Shown piece by piece: positions 33,861-45,763 of a stretch of 64,000 nucleotides of DNA. The notes under the pieces were generated by a model. That model was not told the DNA's origin and searched no databases. It saw only the letters and a list, made by a program, of their open reading frames with translations. Each line of letters opens with the position of its first letter. Positions within the stretch are counted from its first letter, which is position 1. The stretch lies in the NCBI GenBank assembly GCA_002633005.1, contig NMRA01000752.1, forward strand, positions 102,900 to 166,899. The letters run 5' to 3'. This DNA is from Phoronis australis (Eukaryota; Phoronida; Phoronidae). Position numbers and translations under genes: made by a program.

Positions 33861-34439
33861 ATCATACGTGGAACAGCACCATAATAATTTCTCGTTTACA
33901 TTACTTATAATACAGACTATCGATCATAATAGTAAGGCAAACAATCAAAAAGATTGCAAAGCCAGAGGCACTAAGGAAGGCCAACTACGCAGTGCTGGAT
34001 GGATGCCTGCCTCTGGCTAGCAGGGGACTTGAGAAACGACTGGTCACTAAAAAGGAGTCTGCCGGGCCTTTTCATTTCTCCTCCAACGAAAAAAAAATAT
34101 AAACGCAAAACAGACTGTACATGTATTACCATATTACATATCTTTTGAACAACTGCAATTCCCAGAATGCGTTTTGAATAAAACAATAACTCATTCCTTA
34201 TTAGGTTTTTCTCTCTTCTTAAAATACATTATAAGCAACTAAATTTGCTATGTTATCAATTGTTTTGTATGCTCGAATGTTTAGAGATTCTTTGTCGTCG
34301 TTGGCCAGCTCTAATGCTTCCATTTGGGATTGTGTCAGTCAGTATTGTAATTAGTATAGTTCAACAAAAAAATTCACAGTAAACAACATTGCAGGGTTCA
34401 TTATGGGAGCTAATGGGCTGGCAACTAGACTTCTCAATG
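33861..34439. other. No gene recognised
   Basis: AT-rich sequence after the reverse-transcriptase remnant. No coding signal. Confidence 0.45.
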
Positions 34440-34599
34440 CCATTGAATGACGTAAACATCATCTAGTTTTCTGCACGATCCTGCCATATGCACAAAGACC
34501 ACTCGGCCGAAGTAGGGCCCTAGGGCCGGATAGGGCCCGATGATTACGCGAAGCGCCTTGAATCAGAAGCAAATTCTTCGAATTTAGTTATAATTGAAG
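34440..34599. repeat. Dispersed repeat interrupted by the TTAA element, left part
   Basis: GATGATTACGCGAAGC, CAAATTCTTCGAATTTAGTT and neighbouring words resemble 48690-48825. The other side of the repeat continues after the insertion at 36270 (GTACCAGTAGCTGCAGCAA), matching 48828-48860. So this was one repeat copy, split by the element at 34604-36265. Confidence 0.6.
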
Positions 34600-34603
34600 T
34601 TAA

Positions 34604-36265
34604 ACGAGCATGCCACCCAAAAAACAACCTAATTTGTATCAATTTAGATCGAGTAGTTCTACTCCATAACGACACGTGTGGTTGCGTTACCTGACACCTG
34701 ACGGCAGATGGAAGTGTTGAAATTATCCAATTACGTCATTGGTTTCACACGCATTCTGTTCAGGAGTTCACAACACGAGTTACTGGTGTCAGCTTATCGC
34801 TTGGAATCATCATTTAGCACCAATAAATCATCAAACTTCGATGCAAAACCCATAAAAATACACCGAGTTCTTACAAAAACGTGTTGTTTTATTTCGCTCT
34901 CACGGATTTATTGGTATTTGGACACACCGTAGCCTACAAAGTTCGGCAGGCCAATAAGGTCCGTAGCAGGAGTTTCGGGTGTGTTCGGAGATAATTTTGA
35001 AGTACATCCCGTGAGATACAGACAGGAGAACATAGATCTGTGTTGTTTAGACTTGTGATTTTCTGAGTTATAAACACGAAACGCTTGTGATCCTGGCCAG
35101 TGGCTCGGAACCCGCCGATCAGGCCCGTCGCGGCCGGCCAGATTGACTCGTTATCCCGGCCAGTGGCTCGGAAACTGATCAGACATCACGAACAAACCAG
35201 CCAAAGTTCAGTGGAAACTAAACTTCCAGTCAAGATATACTAGTGAGCCCAAGTAATGTGCACCTGATTATGTTGGTAAATTTGCCACGAAACTGCAAAT
35301 CTACTTGCTCGTCGGGGCCACGAATTCAGTTGCGCTTTGGCCACAGCACCGTCAGGGCAGAAGTTGTACATTGACAATCATCATTTTAGTAATGTAAATG
35401 TAAATAAAGATTCCCCTAACACCTGGTCGTGGGGTGGAAATCGACTTGTTTCACAACAGTTTCTGCCAGCAAACACTAAATTAGCATGAGCTCAGACGGC
35501 CTCGCGGTGTCCCGTCAATTAGTTTTATTGCACCTAAAGACGGTAACGCAGTGATTTATTCATTGCTGGCTTCTCAAAGCATTTCGGCACTCACGAACAC
35601 TCCAAAGGCATTACAAATTGCATGTAATAAGACAGACTTTGTTTCAGTTTGATATAAGTATTGGTTAGGGTGAGAATAATTCATTTTGAAACAGAACGAT
35701 CAGTAATAAACGCCAACATGGCAACTCGCAATCCCGACTTAGCATGAGATGAGCTAGAGCGGCTCATCAATCCCGACTTCGCAGGTGGATCGTTAAGTTT
35801 TACAGGCTATCAATTCGAAGAGGAATACAGTAATGAAGAAATACTAGAGAGGCGCCGTGAACAAGCTCAGACAACGGAACGTATGGAGAGGCACTGTCGA
35901 CGTCGTCTGCAGGCCACAGACACGGAGATGTTTCACGGTCTCATACTTGCTATTTACAGCTTACATTTCATTCTTCACTATCATGAGCCACTTCCTAAGC
36001 ATTTTGGACTCTCGAGAAAGTAAAAAAAAAGTTATACGCGCTTTCCTCGCGGCTGCTTAGTTTGGACAAGCGGCAACGATACACCGCAACTTAGCGGCAT
36101 TCACTGTGCATATGAACCACTGACGTCGCTGGCGTCGTTTCTCACCTTCCTCACACGTTAACGCGACACCTTTTCGCAAGGTAAGGTCGACCATATGCGA
36201 GGCGATGTGGAAATAGACCGATTAAGACGGCAAAAAAGACTAATTAAATCGGGTGGCATTCGCCT
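34604..36265. mobile_element. TTAA element with GCATGCCACCC termini, copy 1 (1662 bp)
   Basis: Left end ACGAGCATGCCACCC; inverted right end AGGCGAATGCCACCC. TTAA flanks both sides (34600-34603, 36266-36269). It is inverted relative to the copy at 50439-51972, with which it shares most of its length. Inside, starting near 35718, is a degraded open stretch MATRNPDLA...FTGYQFEEEYS, and a GC-rich tandem motif GGCCAGTGGCTCGGA at about 35096-35175. TTAA duplications fit piggyBac or Kolobok superfamilies. No transposase seen. Confidence 0.85.
35718..36060 (+). pseudogene. Relic ORF inside TTAA element copy 1
   Basis: ATG at 35718 gives MATRNPDLA then a stop; the frame resumes with ELERLINPDFAGGSLSFTG, YQFEEEYSNEEILERRRE and RLQATDTEMFHGLILAIYSL. 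The second copy (minus strand from 50998) preserves MATRNPDLERARAHKS, FTGYQFEQEYSGEELLERRR and other parts in different frames. Conservation of these words in both copies suggests an ancestral protein-coding exon carried by the element. I do not recognise the protein. Confidence 0.45.
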
Positions 36266-36269
36266 TTAA

Positions 36270-37135
36270 GGGTACCAGTAGCTGCAGCAATTTTGTTGTT
36301 GTTGTTGTCCATCTATATCCTATCTCTAACGGATAGGCTGGGGCTAGACCTTTTCCGCGGGGGGTTCGATCGAACCACCCGAAGCACTCCTCCCTAGCTA
36401 CGGGACTGATGTTTCATCACGAACTGTTATGACAAGAGTGTTAACTCTTGATGCTGATACGCCCTCCTCCAAACGAGACCGGTGGTTGACGCAATACAGT
36501 TATTTTCGGAGTTTACTTATTTTTGGCTAACGGAATGACATTGACGTAGTATTGGTTTCACGATTTCGGCACCAATCAGGTTCATGAAACTTATTAGTTG
36601 TCTTAGACTTTTTAAAAATTCAAGAGTGATGACGTGACTTCAGATGAACGTGGAAATGTTCGTTGTTTTGTGTTTGATACGTTCGATAGCTTTTAGAAGT
36701 GGTTTAGTGAGATTGCAAATGAGTTTGAACGTTTTTGATTATCAGAATTATTTGAGATGCTGTATACATTATTGTATTTGTATAGTTTCCAATGGCAAAG
36801 CAAATACATCGCCAAAAACTGTCACTGTATTTTCATGGCTAAGAGAACAATTGAATGGTAAAATGACAAAGAAGAAGCTTAAGTTTTTTCACGCTTAGTT
36901 TAGGCATTTACGGTGTACATGGTATAACTTGCTAAACGTTGTACAATAAACTTTATACAATGTACGCTCATGGTACCATAAGTCTGAAAATTTTTAAATT
37001 CGGCAGCTTTATCGACCAAATAAAGGAGCGACATGTACGGTTAATCCAGTTTCCCAAATGAACAGCGTCAGCAATTATCAAATTTAAGACTTTCTAAAAG
37101 ACAGGCCAGTGTTTACTTCAGCACGTTCTAAGGTT
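36270..37135. other. No gene recognised; right part of split repeat at start
   Basis: The first bases complete the dispersed repeat split by the TTAA element. A GTTGTTGTTGTT run lies at about 36294-36306. The rest is AT-rich without coding signal. Confidence 0.45.
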
Positions 37136-37380
37136 CATGCGCGCAACCAGGGAGGGGGGCTCCTTGGACTCGAAGTGGGCAAAAAGTCCACCCCAGAAAA
37201 ATAAAAACTCCGAAAAAGTAAAAAACTAGACTAAAGTCCAGTAAAAAGACAGGAACTGCCAAAATTCTGCGAATGCACAAAGTCACAGCTCTGAACATAC
37301 CCCGTGAATCTTAGTAAAGGGACAACGTTCTAAAAAATTCGAGCTCTTCCCGGCCCAACTTTAAGCTGGGTGAGCGCATG
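37136..37380. mobile_element. CATGC-type MITE, copy 2
   Basis: Left end CATGCGCGCAACCAGG; inverted right end CATGCGCTCACCCAGC. Internal words AGCTCTGAACATACCCCGT and AGTAAAGGGACAACGTTCTA match copy 1 (17325-17560). No clear duplication flanks it. Confidence 0.65.
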
Positions 37381-37639
37381 TGGCTTATTTACAAAATAAA
37401 CTTAAGTAAAGGTACCATTAACAACGTAGATCCACTCTTAACCACGCATTGGTCCTCATTCAACGTCGTCACATTTTCCATTTATAGGTCCCCATTTGTG
37501 AATGTACATGTACATGTACAGCCAATGCCGGAAAACCAAATTACATCCCGAATACAGTACAAATCGGGACTTAAAGCCAGAAATTCTCGGTACGATTGTA
37601 GACTCAAGCAACCTCAGTAGTAGTTCTCTCTATTGAAGA

Positions 37640-38522
37640 TTCAAATACACTCCTACTGGGTCACCTCAATGCCGTAAAAGACGATACAACTATGGAGATC
37701 GACCAACTGGGAGGTCGGATTGAAGTGTTGGAGCGTAACGGTCAGACCTCTGTTGCTGTTGAATATCATGAAATCAAGACAGTAGAGCAACATAACGTTC
37801 CTTTCAATGAAATCGAAACCACTGAAGCCTTGGTTAAAGATATTTTAGCCGAGATTGGTCACCGGTGAACTTAATAAGGTCTAAACGATTGCCGAGTCTA
37901 GGCACCGGTAAGCCAGCCTCCCGTTCAGTAACGCTAGGACCTCGCTAAAAAGCAAGACTTCGCGAGATTACGTGAGATAATGCCGTGCGTTTCAAATGAG
38001 AACATGTGACTGTGGTTAGATTTAAGCTAGGTCCTAGCGTTACTGAACGCGCGCAAGGTCTGACTGAAGCTGAACTGAACACACAAGCAGAGAAATTTGC
38101 GATTCTTCCCGAGAATGGAAAGCTCAAAGATTCTGTATTGCACAGCAGAGTATAAATTTGTTATTCAAAAACTCAAACAGAGAGGTTGCTCGAATTAAAC
38201 TGCAAATAGTTACTAAAAGTGGTTCCGGACGGGAATGATTACAGGTTCACTGGCAGTGATCATTTGGGACGGTGAGAAAAACAGCAGAAAATATTGTGAA
38301 TAATGCAGAAATACAGGGAAGCTCAGAGTCTTTCCTTGGAATGTAAATGCCTGGACATCAATTAACAAATGTCTGAGAGAGAAAGTAATTCGTGGGTCTG
38401 AAGCAGACATTTTCTGTATCGTTGAAACACATTTGCTTAAAACCGTTAGTATTTTTGTAGATGGGTTTGTTTGGTACAGCCATAATGGAAACACTATGCA
38501 TAGGCATGCCATTAGACCGTCT
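37640..38522 (+). pseudogene. Non-LTR retrotransposon remnant: ORF1-like part and endonuclease start
   Basis: About 37668-37860 reads AVKDDTTMEIDQLGGRIEVL, then ETTEALVKDILAEIG, like a coiled coil of a retrotransposon ORF1. After a 128-bp MITE the ORF1-like frame resumes with KFAILPENGKLKDSV and NLLFKNSNREVARIK. At about 38320-38510 the start of an APE-type endonuclease follows: RVFPWNVNAWTSINKCLREK, then SEADIFCIVETHLLK (the conserved WNVNG and ETHL positions), then DGFVWYSHNG. Several frames are needed. The rest of such an endonuclease, from a related copy, is seen on the minus strand at 48940-50011. Confidence 0.6.
37922..38049. mobile_element. 128-bp MITE with perfect 21-bp inverted termini
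   Basis: The left end is CGTTCAGTAACGCTAGGACC plus T, and the right end is its exact reverse complement. It interrupts the ORF1-like reading of the non-LTR remnant, so it is a later insertion. No clear target duplication is visible. Confidence 0.75.
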
Positions 38523-38633
38523 GGTTGATTAGAGCATTTGCTTAATCACTTTTATTACAGAAATATACTGTTAAGGTTGTTTGATAAATCTCATGATAGA
38601 ATAATTGGACGGCAGTTTAGTAATGCGATTTCT

Positions 38634-39825
38634 GTTAAATGCACGACACTTTTCATTGCTCACAGACTTTATTCCGTTACGTTCGTATTTTCGGAACAAA
38701 ACTCAACTCTCAACTTAACATTGATACAGTAACTGACCTAGCGATATAATTAAAAGACACAAGATATTTCGAAACATACTTGTTTCATTCTCAAGTGAAG
38801 ATAAAATGACGCAGTAATGCCACCACAGAGTATACATTGTACAGTGTAAGGTGACGACACACACAGTGAGACACGGCAGGTGTGAAATACTGCAAAGAAT
38901 GACAAATGAAGGGGGGTAATAGGAAAAGAAAGTCACGCATACAAGTGTAACGTGCAGCGCGACCCTGTTTGCTGCTCATTCAAATCAGGCTACTCAAAAG
39001 CAATTAAAAGGGACTCTAATACTTTTCAAAGGCAGCACATCTTGCTCCACGTAGCGCATTGACGTGTTTTCCACAATTTTTTGAGTGGTGATTTTACGTG
39101 CGTGGCATTGCAGAAAATGATCTTGAATGGCGCCATTTTGAAGATGCAAGGATAACCGACGGGAAAGACTGCAAACCGTTTGACTAATATAACATTGTTT
39201 GACGTTTGAACAAGACATTCGTTCATAGGGCATACAAACTCATAAACAACATTACACTGTGCAACGGGGCGGACTTTCGCTTTAGAAATGTTTTTTTCAT
39301 GGCCAAGTTGGAGGTCTTCCTTTTCTGATAATAAATAATAACATCGAGGTATTCATCAGGCTTACAAAATTTAACATTGTCCCTTATAATTTTCTTAATG
39401 GCGTGTTCGTCCTGGTGGTAATTATTAGACATGACATTTTTGTAAAATATCTTTTTGTTGACACCGTGCAGGGACTTCATAGCTAATTCTGGACACAAAT
39501 CGCTTAATATGGAAATCCACAAAAGCATTGGTATACCCAATATTCAACAGTGTTTGTCTTCTGCAATCTACCTCTTGACTGAACAATAGCCAGTGGGACG
39601 ACACCGAATACGCCCTCTTTAGGAAGTTGACCACAACGGCGACCCTATACCGCTCAGGGCACTCACTTTTGGAGTGGAGACAGAAACCTTTATCAGTAGG
39701 CTTGTGCTAAACTGATGTAGAAAATTCAGATGGAGAATGGTTCACAAGAACGTCCACAAATGGAATCCTGTCATTTACAGAAAGATCGTGGGTAAACTTC
39801 AATACAGAGTGACGCTCATTTGTAC
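38634..39825 (-). pseudogene. Penelope-like element 1: RT C-terminal part and GIY-YIG endonuclease
   Basis: Read on the minus strand: LKFTHDLSVNDRIPFVDVLV (the post-catalytic PFLDV block of Penelope reverse transcriptases), AYSVSSHWLLFSQEVD, ILQKCHV..., KFCKPDEYLDVIIYYQKRKT, then the GIY-YIG domain with a VCPM-type start, NVKQCYISQTV, SLSRRLSLHLQNGAIQDHF and ARKIT. Its 3' flank down to 38634 matches the second copy (58191-59141). Frames shift at least twice (near 39475 and 39230), so it is dead. Penelope-like elements combine this reverse transcriptase with a GIY-YIG nuclease. Confidence 0.8.
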
Positions 39826-40060
39826 CATTTCGCCATACAAATGGGAAATTGTTTTGCAAAAAGATTGTGTGAGCATGGGCTCTCCTCTGGGTCCCACTTT
39901 CTCGGAATTTTATATGTTTGAAATGGAAAAAAGGGCTAGCAATGTGATTGGTGGTATTCCTATCTATGTACGTTATGTAGATGATATTTTTGTTTATTGT
40001 GCCTTTGATGATTTGTTATCAGTACGTGATGTACTAATCATTTCAGATTTATAAAGAATA
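39826..40060 (+). pseudogene. Penelope-like element 1: inverted RT palm segment
   Basis: On the plus strand, opposite to the neighbouring piece, lies the catalytic palm: CVSMGSPLGPTFSEFYM, then GGIPIYVRYVDDIFVYCAFD. This segment belongs immediately upstream of LKFTHDLS in the protein, so the two pieces are head to head around 39815-39830. No recognisable Penelope sequence continues past about 40060. Confidence 0.75.
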
Positions 40061-41823
40061 AGCACAACTGCACTGTTTGGGGCTTTAAAACTGAAGAAAT
40101 ATTGTGGTTTCAATAATTAGTGACAAACTTGCCTGCAGATGAAAAAATTATTCCATCATCAAAGTGTAACATTAACGGGCTTTCTACTGACAATAAGACA
40201 ATCGATGCAGTCACTGAATGTTATTTCCACATAATGTGTACAAAATTGAAATGTTTTTACCATTAGTATAAAGCTTTTCTTCTGGAAGGAAAAGTTAATG
40301 TCACTCAGTGAGAAAGGATAGGTATTTATACCAGATGCTTTTGGTTTTCATTTCACAGAGATCTAGTTTCAATAGTCTATAGAAGCGCTTGTAAAACAGG
40401 TCCAGTTTCGGCACATGGCTTTGCTCCAGGCAACCTCTTCAACCTCATATAGATCATTGAAGGTAAGCACAACAGAATATCACTTGACTTGTTTTGTGCC
40501 CAAAATCTGATCCTGAACTAGACCAGAGTGTCTGCCACTTCGTCTTCTTTAGCTTCAATCCAGCATGTTTCTTCCAGGAAAGGAAATTAGCTATTGTCCA
40601 CAAATGACTTATTGCCTATAAAAGGGTATCCTCACCAACGAGGCTGACTTGTGTAGCAGTCAGATATAGTTCCTCTTCATACACAAACAACACGTTGTCT
40701 TATGGTAACTTCGTACTGCGATTCACATTTCACCAGGGCCACTGAGATGTACATTGTGCCATGCAGCACTAATGGTGTGTGGAAATGCTGTGGGAAGAGA
40801 AAGGAGTAACAAAGCTTATTCGTCGTCTCCGATGAAGAAAGAAGGCTTTAACAACAGATCTTCACTGGCTGGGGAGATCTTGCTGGTTAACTGCAGTCAA
40901 CTGCTTAAAACCAATTTTTGTCCATTCAGGGTCGATGCAGAAGCGATGCATATCTCCTCTACACGGTACAAGCCCTAAAACCTAAAAACAAGGGTCACGT
41001 GAAAACAGACAGGATAGATTTTCATTTCAACTTGTAATAAATTTCCGGAAGACATAGGATAGGGAGTAAACAAATAGTCTAATGGATATTTACGTACCCT
41101 TTGGCATTGGACTTGGATTGTAATCTCACTAACCAATATCGAGTTAAACATTCAGCATTCATTGATGTAACTGTCACTGATAAACCTGCTAGAAATCATT
41201 CCAAACAATAATACTGCTTTAGTGTACGAAAAGATCCCGAGTGCTACGTCAAGTATCGTAACACGCATCACAACAAACAAAGATTAACCCGACTGGCGAC
41301 TACTGCGAAGTCGACATCGGCGAGTATCTCAGTTAACAGGCATCGGTAGAATAAACATGGAATAATCGTTAAAATAATCACAAACCTTATCTTTGTATAA
41401 GGTCGTGCTTATTTTCTCTCATAGAAGCACCCTTTCCACGCACCCTTTTCAATCTCAGATTCAGGTGGCACGGCTACAAACCATTTCACCATGTATTTAA
41501 AGGGCTCGCGAAATAGAGGCTGTTAATCTATCACCACTAGTATGCGCGCGCCCTCTAGTTAATGTAAATTCTCCGAATAGCCTCATTCGCAAGACACACG
41601 CTGCATGTAAATCTCATAGATAAGGAATGCGACTTGTAGCCTGTGAATAAACAAGTGGAGCTTAATGCTACTGTTTACTTAACAGAAACTATTCAGCAAG
41701 TTTTATAATTCTTGGACAGTCCACTGATTTAGAATGATCCAAAGGTCAATTGAAAACATTACACGTGGCGGCCATATTCGCAATCTTGAAGAATATCGTG
41801 TAAAATGCACCGAATATTCACAA
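40061..41823. other. No gene recognised
   Basis: AT-rich spacer between the Penelope-like element and the inverted-repeat arm. No coding signal. The arm may extend further left; the window end prevents the comparison. Confidence 0.4.
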
Positions 41824-43007
41824 TGGTTGAGCAAATGAAACACATCCAAATTACAAGGCATTGCTAATTGCAATTAAACTACTATCTTTGTTGAAAAAAA
41901 ATTGTTTTGGGCAATGGAGTGCCAAGGCAAACATGCGACTAAAACCGCCATCTTGTTAGAGATGGTTTATAGCTGCCTAATCTTGGATCTGATCTTGAGG
42001 AAAAACTATGAGTAGACTTGAAGTCATTCAGAAGTTTCAGGTTTTATGTGTCAGTAAACAGGCCCGTACTTTACGCCGCAAATAATTATTTTACGCCATA
42101 AATAACTACTTTACCCCTCTAACAAGAATTACCTTACGCACGTAATTCAACGGCGAAACGTTGGCCCATTTGGCCACCGATACACCATGACGTAACAAGG
42201 GAGACTATATGTAGAAGTAAATGCCTTACAACTAGCTTCTGTAAGCTACAAAGCAGCTAAAGAGCTCTCAAAAAGTAATGTGGTTTGAATGCCTTAAAAT
42301 CCACCTAGAAACAAACCAACAGAAAATATTTTTTTATCTGCTATTTTGGCATACTAGCTAGCGCAGTGTGATAACGTGCAGGCATTTTCAAATTTCGAAT
42401 TGAATGTGATCGATAAATGATTGTTCTTCATCCAGTGTGCGTTTCCATTCTTTTAAATCCAATACACGCCCACGGTAAGTTCACTATAGGCAGTTCTCCG
42501 TCGTTGCCTAAGCAAAATCCGGACATTTTATAACTGTTGTGAGTTCTTGCTCTGAGAAAACCCCTACGAGCATGTTTGCAGTATCCGGGAAAAGTAGTCT
42601 AAGTCTAGACCTAATAATCGTTTACTTTTCCATGCAAAAGTATAAAAATTGAACCCGAGTTTGAAATTTTGAGACATTTTCGGAGTAGTGAACCTTCAGA
42701 ATAGTGGCTTGTTCCCGTTTTCAGCGATGTAAGTAACACGCAACAATGCAACCAGTTACAAAATTTCTTTAAGCCATTCCGTCCCAGTAAAAAATGAGGT
42801 GTAATAAAATATTCAAGCACACCTGATTTGAAATTTTGACAGAGAGTAACTCGTGAACGTTCTATTTCTGGACCACAATACATATCCGAATTTGAGTCCC
42901 ATTCTTATGAGCAACTGCAACGGCATCCTCATTTCCGTTTCATCTCATGAACATAGAGCTGAGAGTCATCGTTTTTATACAGATTTCCCTCCCCCCCCCC
43001 CTTGTTA

Positions 43008-43285
43008 CATGGGCGCACTTAGGGGGGGGAGTGGGAGGAAGGCTCAGGAGGCTCAAACGAGTGCCCCAATTTGACAAATTTGACAAAAATGTCCGCCTCA
43101 ACGAAACAAAAAGTCCAAGTGAACGAGACAAAAGTCCACAAAATCCACCGGAAGGCGCGGATGCACGGTTCTTGGACCTGAGCCTAGTGGCCCGGTTTTT
43201 TTAGTCCTCGGTGGTTTCTTTCAGTAAAAGGTTCACATGCCGAAAAATTCGAGCCCCCCTATATTTTAGGATGGGTGCGCGCATT
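43008..43285. mobile_element. CATGC-type MITE, copy 3
   Basis: Ends CATGGGCGCACTTAGG and, inverted, AATGCGCGCACCCATCC. Words such as CAGTAAAAGGTTCACATG and ATTTTAGGATGGGTGCG match copy 1. In the right arm (60770-60850) both ends remain but the middle is replaced by a single N. Confidence 0.6.
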
Positions 43286-43696
43286 AATTAAGATGCGTCA
43301 GGGGCCTTACTGAAAACCCTACAGTGTCGACCTTTGCAAAATATCAAAGGTCCATCGTTCTAGAAATTCGAACCACCCCCAGCGCAATGCTGGCCACGGG
43401 CGTGGAATATTTTATATCTCTAAGCTGAGAAGTGTGAGCAGTCCCGTGTTAATAAACCAAATTCTTTACAAATGGAGCGAATAGAGTAACGTAGTAATAC
43501 GCTCTTTTGTCGCTCTTGAGCAGGCCACCACCATCAATATACAGGTCCCGCCTGAAGGTGATCAAATAGAGGTATCCCCTATATCAATACATGTATAGGA
43601 TCCCTTCACCCGAACGCGGTTTTACCGACTATAATGCAGTCATAAGCCTACTAGCCAATGTCCCCACCTTAGCTAAAATCGCCGTTTGTGATCCAC

Positions 43697-43888
43697 TTAC
43701 TTACATAAAAGAAAAAAAATCACCTGCTTCAAGCCTTGGAGAGAAAACATCGAGTACCCTTCGCTACACACGGAGTCAAGTACATCCGATATATGCGGGT
43801 CGTTCACTTCATGTTTTTCTCTATAAATCAGAGCACCATTCATCCTTCGACAGTCAAACCAAGAAACTAACTCGATGCGTTTCGACAA
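43697..43888 (-). CDS. Short ORF conserved in both inverted-repeat arms (left copy)
   Basis: 63 residues beginning MSKRIELVSWFDC and containing SDVLDSVCSEGYSMFSLQGL. The right-arm copy (plus, 60163-60378) is open over the same stretch and differs by scattered substitutions, some changing amino acids. Both copies are followed by a CAGGTGATTTTTT donor-like sequence after GLKQ. It may be an exon of an unknown gene or a chance ORF. I do not recognise it. Confidence 0.3.
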   Translation of the reverse strand: MSKRIELVSWFDCRRMNGALIYREKHEVNDPHISDVLDSVCSEGYSMFSLQGLKQVIFFLLCK

Positions 43889-44643
43889 GTTGGTAAGTTC
43901 GGTATTTCAGTGGCGTATTCTACATTTTACAGTTATAATTCGCTCTTTTAGAGCTATTACTATTACGAGGAAGAGATAGCTTAACTTTACTGTCATTGTT
44001 AATCTCGCTAGGACAGAAAAACACCACAACGATGTGAGGCAAAATATTGACTGCACACACAAGCGACCAAGGTGTGGGAAGTGAACTTCTTTAGGCGCAG
44101 GCTTTTATTCTCGGTTTGAGAATGATAATGGACGCTAGTGCATGTATCTTAGGATGCATGTGTAAACGTTATGCGCATAATTTTTGTTAACAGTCGACGA
44201 GCACGTATTCTTAAAGCCGTTAATTAATTATTTTCTGAGAAAATGATTTATTTGGGGGGAAAATTAATATTAACGGCAACAATTCACTATTTAGGGTGTA
44301 CATTTATTTACGCGTGTTAATCATTCTGCGCCCCTACGAGTTAATTGCACTGCAAATAATTAGTTAAAGCCGTAAGTACTAAACTCACAACGTAATTAAT
44401 GTTGTTCATTTAACCAACGATGGGGTGATGTTGACTTAGGCAGTGAATGCCGTGAAAGCGAGTTTCATAACTCTTACATGTACCTTCCAGCACATTGGAT
44501 CAACAAACAGTAGACGTAATTGTAATAGACTCCGCGGTAATTTGCATCAGAAAGCATCTAACAATGCACTTTACGCAAAAACAGCACGGCCTCTATAGAA
44601 CGCGACGAAGCACGTGCAGTGTTTCCACAAATTACATAACCAC

Positions 44644-45763
44644 CACAGGCGCTTGGGTTTATCGCAAATGACGTCACTCAATAATATATATAAGAAAACA
44701 TAAAGGTTGGACACTCGAAATCTGTTTGCTCAGAATTTTCTACTCAAATGTGCATAGAACTCCACGCAACTAGCATCGGACAACACTTAGAATACTTTCT
44801 TTCATTTGATCTCTTCAAATTGCCGTCGAGTGGGGATTTGGCGACAAAAATGCCAAAAGAATGCCAAAATCACAAATTCAAGGAAGTGATTCCGTGATGT
44901 CATGGCAGACGGTCTTCGCACATCCGGGTTTTTGAAGGACGCTCGCAAGCTAAGTCCGAAAGTCTAATTTCGCGCGGCTTTCATCATCAATCCCTCGACT
45001 ACTTGATCATGAGAAGCAGAGAGCACTTTATTGCCAAATAAATGTAATTACTCACATATTTGTGTCAAATATAAATTATCCTGATACTATATTGATATGC
45101 GAAGTTTTTTGTGTATTGTGATTTCTCATGAAGGTTTTACTTTTGGCCAAAACCATTGAGTTAACTCGTCGGCCACGCACATCGTAATACTTGCACGGAC
45201 TGCGTTTCCTGGCCGAGTGTGTGTTGTGCTTCAATCAAAAAAGTGCGTGATGTCAAGATGAGAAACAAGATACGCCAGTTTATGTAATAAAATTCTAAGT
45301 TAAGGGCTAAAATGAGCCGTCAGTGGAATAAAGTTACAAATAATCATTAAAATACTAACTTTAACATTCTCAATTAGTTGAGTTTTAGATTAGAATTATT
45401 GAATTTGAAATATAGGTTGCTTGCTCAAACTCGAAGTTTCACCTACGACAGGCGTACAAGTTGAAGCACAACTGAAATCCGCCATGTTTACTATTTCAGG
45501 TCCTTGAATTCAGAGTTTTGAGATTGTTTTGGAAATTCCATCGCCAATTCACCACTCACGAAGACAGTTAATGGGATCTAGGAAAGATAAGGCTCCGAAG
45601 GTTCATGCAACACGAGACTGAGGGAGGTGCACGCAGATTTTATTTGGATTTTGGGCGGTTGAAGTTGGGAGCCTCGGCCTGGCAAAGTTTAAGTGTCCAA
45701 CCTTTATGTTTTCTTATATATATTATTGAGTGACGTCATTTGCGATAAACCCAAGCGCCTGTG
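44644..45763. mobile_element. hAT-like nonautonomous element, 1120 bp
   Basis: Termini are 72-bp near-perfect inverted repeats (44644-44715 and 45692-45763) beginning CACAGGCGCTTGGGTTT. It is flanked by 8-bp duplications ATAACCAC (44636-44643) and ATAACAAC (45764-45771), differing by one base. The right arm shows the uninterrupted site (AATTACATAACAACAATA on its minus strand near 59410). Eight-base duplications and CA-starting termini fit the hAT superfamily. No transposase is encoded. Confidence 0.92.

Noticed and set aside
36300-36420. tRNA-like GGGGTTCGATCGAACC near 36365
   Set aside because: It is a short palindrome with no A box or cloverleaf at the correct distance.
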